A stretch of DNA of 10,144 nt from Thermotogae bacterium (GTDB taxonomy: Bacteria; Thermotogota; Thermotogae; Petrotogales; Kosmotogaceae), in assembly GCA_003643975.1 (NCBI GenBank), contig QNAR01000038.1, forward strand, positions 1 to 10,144, given 5' to 3'. A program made the translations under genes and the position numbers. Of this stretch, positions 6,818-10,144 are shown piece after piece. Positions within the stretch are counted from its first letter, which is position 1; every line of letters begins with the position of its first letter. The notes below the pieces were generated by a model. The model was not told the DNA's origin, made no database searches, and saw only the letters and a program-made list of their open reading frames with translations.

Positions 6818-8126
6818 CTCTTTTAGAGTTTTTTATGTGTCAATACTCATCTGGATTTTGGCTGCAGCATTGATCATGTTTCATATGCTTGCCAGATACT
6901 CTACTCGTGATTTTAAGCAGATATTCGAAAAAACCGTGTACATGTTGGCTTATAGTTCCAAAGAGGTTTATTGTGTAAAAGTAGTGGATGGAAAAGTCGA
7001 TAATATTCTCATGACGAAGCTTATAGGCAACAGGCCTTTTTCAATCGGACCCGGGATATTTGTAGACGATAATTCGGTAAAGTTAGTGCTTGAAAAAGGT
7101 AACCAGATGGATTATGTGGAAATACCAGGAGGGGTTTTACAGAGGGAAATTAATTCCGGGCACGAGAAATGGTTCGTTACAGATAAAAAAGGCAATGTTG
7201 TGTTATCGAATGATAATTATGCAAATCAGCCAAATTGGCTTTTGCTTGAAAATGGTAATCTGCTCTATACCCTGGCGGAAAGACTTGATGACGACTATAC
7301 CTTATATTATGGGAAAGTTGTACCATGGCACTTCATCTTTGGATTGATTGGCTTTATCATAATCTTTTTAACAGGGTCTAATTTGTTAGCGGCATCTTTA
7401 AAGCACCAAAAAGAACAAATTGAAAACATGAAAGCCTCCCTGAGGAAAATCGTTGAAGGTAAAGATTTAACGGAAAATGCTTCAGAAGATCTCAAAGAGC
7501 TTGGTAATTTGGTTAAAAAATTGCGCGCAACAGTGTTGAAAGACAAAAAAAGCATGGAAAAGCTGGAGCGGCAAAACGAAGAATTGCTATCCACGCTGGA
7601 AATTGAAAAGGAAACTCACGATAAGGCTATTTTGAATATCTATAAAACCTTTGGTGCGCTTATAGAAGAGAAGGTCCATGCTGCGAGCTTGCCAATTGAA
7701 AAAATGATGGAGCTGGCACTTTTTATCGCGCGAGAACTTGGAATCAGTGATAAAGAGGAATTGTACGCGCTTCAAATTGGAATGGCATTGCATGATATAG
7801 GTATCCTTGAAGAAAATCAAAATGAAAGCACTTTTCACGGAAAAAGGCATTGCCTTACTGGAGCGAGATACGGAAAAGCCCTGAAACTCTCACCTCTGGC
7901 AATTGATATCATCAAGCATCATCATGAAACTTATAATGGAACAGGCTTCCCTGATGGTTTAGCTGGTGAAGGGATTTCTATGAGGGTTAGGATTGCAAGC
8001 GCTGTGATAGCTTACTTCGAGGAAAAATACAGGGTTAAAAATGCCGATCCCATTGAAAAGATGAAGAAAAGCAAGCATTTTGAACCCAAAGTGCTATCCA
8101 TTATGGAGAAATGGCTTTCTAAATAG
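6807..8126 (+). CDS. Transmembrane HD-GYP-like signalling protein with extracytoplasmic domain and HAMP-like linker; catalytic site appears incomplete
   Basis: A 439-residue membrane receptor-like protein. TM1 is at about 10-29, an extracytoplasmic, mainly beta domain at 31-172, TM2 at 174-197, a HAMP-like segment at about 200-245 (ASLRKIVEGKDLT then EDLKELGNLVKKL), a coiled coil at about 246-275, and an HD-GYP-type domain at about 285-439. The HD domain keeps HDIG (329-332), H348, HHHE (371-374) and NGTGFPDGL (377-385, GFP instead of GYP). Two expected metal ligands are missing: the first-helix His aligns with P296, and the late Asp of the VAD-F-DA motif falls in SAVIAYFEE (398-406). The lysine of HDIGK is also absent. 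It may be a weak phosphodiesterase or a non-catalytic c-di-GMP-binding or output module. The start is TTG 6807 with GAGGAG at 6791-6796, a long 10-base spacer that suggests coupling to the upstream gene. The 3' end overlaps the convergent diguanylate cyclase gene by 8 bases. Confidence 0.85.
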   Translation: MKGSSFRVFYVSILIWILAAALIMFHMLARYSTRDFKQIFEKTVYMLAYSSKEVYCVKVVDGKVDNILMTKLIGNRPFSIGPGIFVDDNSVKLVLEKGNQMDYVEIPGGVLQREINSGHEKWFVTDKKGNVVLSNDNYANQPNWLLLENGNLLYTLAERLDDDYTLYYGKVVPWHFIFGLIGFIIIFLTGSNLLAASLKHQKEQIENMKASLRKIVEGKDLTENASEDLKELGNLVKKLRATVLKDKKSMEKLERQNEELLSTLEIEKETHDKAILNIYKTFGALIEEKVHAASLPIEKMMELALFIARELGISDKEELYALQIGMALHDIGILEENQNESTFHGKRHCLTGARYGKALKLSPLAIDIIKHHHETYNGTGFPDGLAGEGISMRVRIASAVIAYFEEKYRVKNADPIEKMKKSKHFEPKVLSIMEKWLSK

Positions 8127-9825
8127 CGTATATTCTGTTTTTCCCGGCTCTTTTGGCTGCATAAAGGGCGTTATCAGCCTTTCCTACAACCATTGAGGGA
8201 GTATCGCCATCTACCGGGAAGTTGGCTATTCCCACACTCCAGGATATTTTGATTCTCTGACCTTTTTCTTTTATGCGTAGTTGCTTTAGATTTTCGTTCA
8301 TTCTGCGAACAATCCGGATGGCATCATTTTTTGATGCTCCGGTAGTGATGATGGCAAACTCATCTCCCCCATATCTGGCTGCAAAATCCTCTTTTCTCAG
8401 GCTATCATTTATTAGTTTTGCTACCTTTTTGATTGCTTTATCTCCAATCAAATGACCAAAGGTGTCATTGATCTGTTTGAAATTATCGAGATCGATCAAA
8501 ATCAAGCTAAAGGCTCTTTCAGCCTTTATCAATCGGCTGAGAATCGAGTAGAACTCTGTATGGGTGTATAGCCCGGTTGCATGATCGAGTTTACTCGCCA
8601 TTAGAACTTCACTGAATTTCTTCGATTCTTCGATGATTCTCAGCACCTGATCTGCCACAATCTCGAGGATTTCGATGTCCTCATACTGAGGCCGTCTACC
8701 GTCGAGGGGGGCATCAACAGAAATATATCCGATAATATCGGTGCCTTTGTAAATGGGGATCACGAGAACATCGTCGGGCCGCCATTCAGACTGGGCTTCA
8801 AGCAGCTCGTCATATCGCCCCATGAAAGAATATTCTACATTGAAATGTTTGGAACTCTCCGGTATAAAATAAGATCTGCTGACCTTGTATTTCTCATCAT
8901 GAATTTGCTCAAAATATTCCAAAGGCGGCGGATTTTCACGTAATTTTTCAAATTCTTTCTCGGGAATACCTGCATGGGCTACTCGAAGAATTTTATCATT
9001 TACGCTGTCGAAAATGCTGATTATGACGTATTTATAACCAATAGAATCTCTAATTACGCTTGCTACGTGAGCTAAGGCTTCTTCTATATCGTTTTCAGAT
9101 CTAACTACCGAGATCAACTCCAGTGTTTTTGCAAGCTTTGACCTTATTGAACTGAGCCTTAAAAGGCTTTTTTTTGCATCATTGTTTGCTTTTAGAAAGC
9201 TCGCAATTATCCATACTACCATCAACGTTAATGGAAAAGCCATGAAGATCAGCCCGGCTTCAATAGCCATGCCTGCTGAGTACAAAGTCCAGAGTACTCC
9301 CCCTACGATTGATAGGAAAAGAAAATAACCACCTTCTATGACATTGACCAAAAAATTCTCGATGGAAATCTTCCTATTATTCACATACTGGTTTAAAATA
9401 TCGCCTGTAATGAAACCTGACAGTTTAGCAATTAAAGTAAAACTCAGAAGAGAGATATATGGGTTGCCGTTCCAGCTGGTAAAATATACTCCAGAGGCAT
9501 ACATTATAAAGTAATGCAAGGTTCTGAACATTTTTTTCTGGATTATATAATCTGTTGCTTTAGTCTTTTTTGTCATAGTGAGGAAAACAGCGAAAGGTGC
9601 TAAATGTGGATCCCAAAATATCAGTAACGGGACCATTCCAGCGAAGTTGGTAATCAAGCGCAGCTGTTTTGCCCTGATGGGTACAAGATCTGTCAATACA
9701 AAGAATACCAGCAATGGAAGAATTCTGACGGGAAAGGTGAATTCTTCTAATTTACTGATAAGCCCTATCGCCAAAAGTGCAGAAATCATAATCAATATGA
9801 CGTTGATAAAATGAATTCTTTTCAA
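8119..9825 (-). CDS. Membrane-bound GAF-GGDEF diguanylate cyclase
   Basis: Makes cyclic di-GMP from two GTP at the inner membrane. The protein is 568 residues from the chosen start. Six or seven hydrophobic helices fill about 5-210; the segment around VPIRAKQL resembles the multi-helix membrane sensor found in many HD-GYP and GGDEF proteins. A linker at about 218-240 leads to a GAF domain (about 244-396) and a GGDEF domain (about 408-568). The active site looks complete: metal ligand D445 in LIDLDNFK, N453 in INDTFGH, and signature GGDEF at 486-490. The product-inhibition I-site RxxD is present as RKED (477-480), exactly five residues before GGDEF. The frame opens at GTG 9837, but TTG 9825 is preferred because the almost full Shine-Dalgarno AAGGTGGGTGATC (9840-9828) lies just upstream. 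It converges on the HD-GYP-like gene and diverges from the mannose-1-phosphate guanylyltransferase gene. Its signal is unknown; the GAF domain could bind a small molecule. Confidence 0.93.
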   Translation of the reverse strand: MKRIHFINVILIMISALLAIGLISKLEEFTFPVRILPLLVFFVLTDLVPIRAKQLRLITNFAGMVPLLIFWDPHLAPFAVFLTMTKKTKATDYIIQKKMFRTLHYFIMYASGVYFTSWNGNPYISLLSFTLIAKLSGFITGDILNQYVNNRKISIENFLVNVIEGGYFLFLSIVGGVLWTLYSAGMAIEAGLIFMAFPLTLMVVWIIASFLKANNDAKKSLLRLSSIRSKLAKTLELISVVRSENDIEEALAHVASVIRDSIGYKYVIISIFDSVNDKILRVAHAGIPEKEFEKLRENPPPLEYFEQIHDEKYKVSRSYFIPESSKHFNVEYSFMGRYDELLEAQSEWRPDDVLVIPIYKGTDIIGYISVDAPLDGRRPQYEDIEILEIVADQVLRIIEESKKFSEVLMASKLDHATGLYTHTEFYSILSRLIKAERAFSLILIDLDNFKQINDTFGHLIGDKAIKKVAKLINDSLRKEDFAARYGGDEFAIITTGASKNDAIRIVRRMNENLKQLRIKEKGQRIKISWSVGIANFPVDGDTPSMVVGKADNALYAAKRAGKNRIYAI

Positions 9826-9849
9826 GTGATCACCCACCTTACATTGAAA

Positions 9850-9879
9850 ATTTTACTACAAATTGAAGTAAAATGTAAA
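9850..9879 (-). promoter_or_regulatory. Candidate sigma-70 type promoter for the diguanylate cyclase gene
   Basis: On the minus strand, TTTACA (9879-9874; 5 of 6 matches to TTGACA) and TAAAAT (9855-9850; 5 of 6 matches to TATAAT) are separated by 18 bases. Transcription would start near 9843, giving a leader of about 18 bases that still contains the whole ribosome binding site. Confidence 0.5.
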
Positions 9880-9881
9880 AT
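9850..9881. repeat. Three copies of GTAAAAT, one inverted, in the divergent control region
   Basis: ATTTTACT (9850-9857) and AGTAAAAT (9867-9874) are perfect 8-base inverted arms separated by 9 bases; a third copy of the 7-mer follows directly at 9875-9881, making a tandem pair. The arms coincide with candidate -10 boxes on both strands, so part of the symmetry could simply come from two TAAAAT boxes facing each other. It could also be an operator for a dimeric regulator. Confidence 0.45.
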
Positions 9882-9896
9882 GAGAATCTTCACTTT

Positions 9897-9903
9897 GGGG
9901 GTG
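9897..9903 (+). promoter_or_regulatory. Ribosome binding site fixing the GTG start of the guanylyltransferase gene
   Basis: GGGGGTG is followed by a 6-base spacer and GTG at 9910. The spacing supports this GTG, and the translated signature begins four codons later, so no longer N-terminus is needed. Confidence 0.6.
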
Positions 9904-9909
9904 TGTTTA

Positions 9910-10144
9910 GTGGTAAAAGCGCTCATAATGGCCGGAGGTATCGGAGAAAGACTCTGGCCTTTAAGCACGAAAAAAAAGCCGAAGCAATTTCACGCTTTTG
10001 GTGATTCCATGCCACTTATAGTCCAAACCATTGAAAGGCTCAAGGGGCTTGTTGATGTGGTATATATAATTACAACTTCCGAACAGAGAGATATATTTAA
10101 TCTAATGATTAAAGATATCGATATGAAAAACTTACTCGTTGAAC
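9910..10144 (+). CDS. manC: Mannose-1-phosphate guanylyltransferase (GDP-mannose pyrophosphorylase), 5' part only
   Basis: Transfers GMP from GTP to mannose-1-phosphate, giving GDP-mannose for glycan or exopolysaccharide synthesis in the cytoplasm. Only the first 78 codons lie in the window. They carry the sugar-nucleotidyltransferase signature: MAGGIGERLWPLS (6-18), where GGxGxRLWP binds the nucleotide, followed by PKQF (23-26), the combination typical of mannose-1-phosphate rather than glucose-1-phosphate enzymes. The next segment, with SMPLIVQTIERL, fits the family's helix that follows PKQF. GTG start with GGGGGTG six bases upstream. It is transcribed divergently from the diguanylate cyclase gene. 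Whether it is the short single-domain form or the long ManC/AlgA form with a C-terminal isomerase domain cannot be told, so the symbol is provisional. Confidence 0.88.
   Translation, partial: MVKALIMAGGIGERLWPLSTKKKPKQFHAFGDSMPLIVQTIERLKGLVDVVYIITTSEQRDIFNLMIKDIDMKNLLVE

Larger units (their letters stand above)
9844..9881 (+). promoter_or_regulatory. Candidate promoter(s) for the guanylyltransferase gene
   Basis: Two readings are possible on the plus strand. One is TTGAAA (9844-9849) and TAAAAT (9869-9874) with a rather long 19-base spacer. The other is TTACTA (9853-9858) and TAAAAT (9876-9881) with a 17-base spacer but a weak -35. Both overlap the opposing promoter, so the two genes would compete for polymerase or share a regulator. 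Confidence 0.35.

Noticed and set aside
8127..8175. A possible terminator after the HD-GYP-like gene (short T-run near 8139)
   Set aside because: No GC-rich stem precedes the T-run, and the stretch is coding for the end of the cyclase on the other strand.
9835..9837. GTG at 9837 as the start of the diguanylate cyclase
   Set aside because: It lies inside the Shine-Dalgarno sequence itself; TTG 9825 has the correct distance.

Overview
The window looks like a bacterial chromosome of the Thermotogota, perhaps close to Kosmotoga or Mesotoga. The evidence is a homologue of the Thermotoga TM1266 protein, moderate-to-low GC with tight gene packing, strong GGAGGTG-type ribosome binding sites and frequent TTG/GTG starts. 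The lineage is an inference from these traits; a Firmicute is the main alternative. No tRNA, rRNA, CRISPR array or insertion sequence was seen, and no gap between genes exceeds about 90 bases.

Left part (1-5414, minus strand): a two-gene addB-addA operon for an AddAB-type helicase-nuclease that processes DNA double-strand breaks. The genes overlap by one base (TGATG). addB is complete. addA has all helicase motifs but leaves the window before its nuclease domain.

Middle (5415-5806): a 70-base divergent promoter region with a small perfect inverted repeat, then a short gene for a TM1266-like ACT-fold protein (putative regulator linked to iron-only hydrogenase in other genomes), then a 76-base gap holding an extended -10 promoter.

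Right-centre (5807-9825): a signalling block. A periplasmic type I substrate-binding-like protein with no transporter beside it overlaps by 11 bases a membrane protein with an extracytoplasmic domain, a HAMP-like linker and a C-terminal HD-GYP-like domain. That domain lacks two expected metal ligands. Converging on it, with an 8-base tail-to-tail overlap, is a membrane GAF-GGDEF diguanylate cyclase with intact catalytic and I-site motifs. I read the three as a candidate ligand-sensing cyclic di-GMP module. The arrangement (solute-binding protein plus membrane c-di-GMP receptor) is analogous to NspS-MbaA of Vibrio cholerae, but here the output is an apparently degenerate HD-GYP domain.

Right edge (9826-10144): a divergent promoter region with three copies of the 7-mer GTAAAAT, two of them in inverted orientation, then the start of a mannose-1-phosphate guanylyltransferase gene (GDP-mannose supply for polysaccharide). 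The shared control region may tie c-di-GMP synthesis to polysaccharide precursor supply.
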